Below are positions 63,547 through 64,000 of a stretch of 64,000 nucleotides of DNA, one piece after another. The first letter of the stretch is position 1; each line of letters starts with the position of its first letter. A program made the translations under genes and the position numbers. The DNA is taken from the NCBI RefSeq assembly GCF_000576635.1, contig NZ_AVFL01000031.1:1-64000 (forward strand), read 5' to 3'. Source of the DNA: Skermanella stibiiresistens SB22. GTDB lineage: Bacteria; Pseudomonadota; Alphaproteobacteria; Azospirillales; Azospirillaceae. The notes beneath the pieces were generated by a model, which saw only the letters and a list, made by a program, of their open reading frames with translations, was not told where the DNA came from and made no database searches.

Positions 63547-64000
63547 ATGACCCGAGTGGCGGTGATCGCCCGGATCCTTCCGGTGCTGGCGATCCTGGTC
63601 TGGAGCCTTCAAGGAGTATCGAGGGCGGAGAACGCGTTGACGCTTGATCTTTCAGACTACGAACTGACCTTCGAGGAGGATTTCGATAGGCTGGACGTGT
63701 CGGCTTGGGGGCCAGGAACTCGCTGGATCGCCCATACTCCCTGGAATGGCGATTTCGGTGACGCCGCCTTCGCCGATCCACGGCCAGGATTTCCATTCAC
63801 GGTCAAAGATGGCGTGCTGGCGATCGAAGCCCGCAAGGATGAGGGGGGCAAATGGGCGTCGGGACTGCTCGCCTCGGTCGATGGCGCAGGCAGGGGCTTC
63901 TCTCAGCGATATGGTTATTTCGAAATGCGGGCGAAGTTCCCGAAGGGGGAGGGGACGTGGCCGGCGTTCTGGCTGATTGGCTTGGACCGTCTGACCCACA
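63547..64000 (+). CDS. Secreted GH16-family glycanase, N-terminal part (runs off the window)
   Basis: ATG 63547 follows AGGGG by about eight bases. MTRVAVIARILPVLAILVWS, then LQGVSRAE looks like a signal peptide. The mature part begins LSDYELTFEEDFDRLDVSAW, then WGPGTRWIAHTPWNGDFGDA, DGVLAIEARKDEG, YGYFEMRAKFPKGEGTWPAF and WLIG. These are the first strands of GH16 beta-jellyroll enzymes such as ExoK/ExsH-like glycanases. The catalytic E-x-D-x-x-E lies beyond 64000 and cannot be checked. About 151 codons are visible. It would cut the locus polysaccharide or a related beta-glucan outside the cell. Confidence 0.85.
   Translation, partial: MTRVAVIARILPVLAILVWSLQGVSRAENALTLDLSDYELTFEEDFDRLDVSAWGPGTRWIAHTPWNGDFGDAAFADPRPGFPFTVKDGVLAIEARKDEGGKWASGLLASVDGAGRGFSQRYGYFEMRAKFPKGEGTWPAFWLIGLDRLTH

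Overview
The window is high-GC DNA with the gene content of an alphaproteobacterium, most likely a Rhodospirillales/Azospirillum-like bacterium. The evidence is the codon use, three large chemoreceptors beside two HWE/HisKA_2-type kinases, a PAS_5 protein, a Wzx/Wzy exopolysaccharide locus, and a dense set of IS6, IS110, IS4, IS256, IS5 and IS3 elements. The genus is inference. I see no tRNA, rRNA or CRISPR array.

Layout. Positions 1-221 hold the end of a PilZ protein. Positions 1149-6809 are a type I secretion set: a PrtD-like ABC exporter, a HlyD/PrtE-like adaptor and a large RTX/VCBS protein whose last quarter is AT-richer and carries a different, amidotransferase-like fold. No TolC-type outer-membrane protein is present. 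Positions 7.7-22 kb form a signalling block: a hybrid HWE histidine kinase split by a frameshift, a PAS_5 protein, three methyl-accepting chemotaxis proteins, an exported alpha-carbonic anhydrase lying 28 bp upstream of one receptor and on the same strand, several small unknown genes, and a Cache-type HisKA_2 kinase. Two of the small genes have TTAA half-sites spaced exactly 10 bp apart upstream of them.

Positions 22.4-40 kb are an accessory region. It begins with a resolvase, a decayed tyrosine recombinase, two AT-rich membrane-protein genes and a membrane-bound VHGIG hydrolase. An IS graveyard follows. Its centrepiece is an IS256-family fossil (32658-36361) entered by an IS5-family element with a TAA target duplication and by a second IS256-family element with an AGTGCCTG duplication. 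Removing both on paper restores the old reading frame across both junctions. The region ends with an intact large serine recombinase and two small overlapping upstream genes.

Positions 40-64 kb are an exopolysaccharide locus. It holds a 1,377-residue exported protein combining a glycosidase-like domain, RTX repeats and an SGNH esterase. It also holds an ExoY-like priming transferase, a Wzc/ExoP-type chain-length kinase, four further glycosyltransferases, two membrane acyltransferases, a pyruvyl transferase, two methyltransferases, metK, a Wzy-like polymerase, a Wzx flippase and the start of a GH16 glycanase. Together these would build a lipid-linked repeat unit, decorate it with acyl, pyruvyl and methyl groups, flip and polymerise it, and trim or release the polymer outside the cell. 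The type I exporter at the left end is a possible, unproven route out for the 40-kb glycosidase/esterase.
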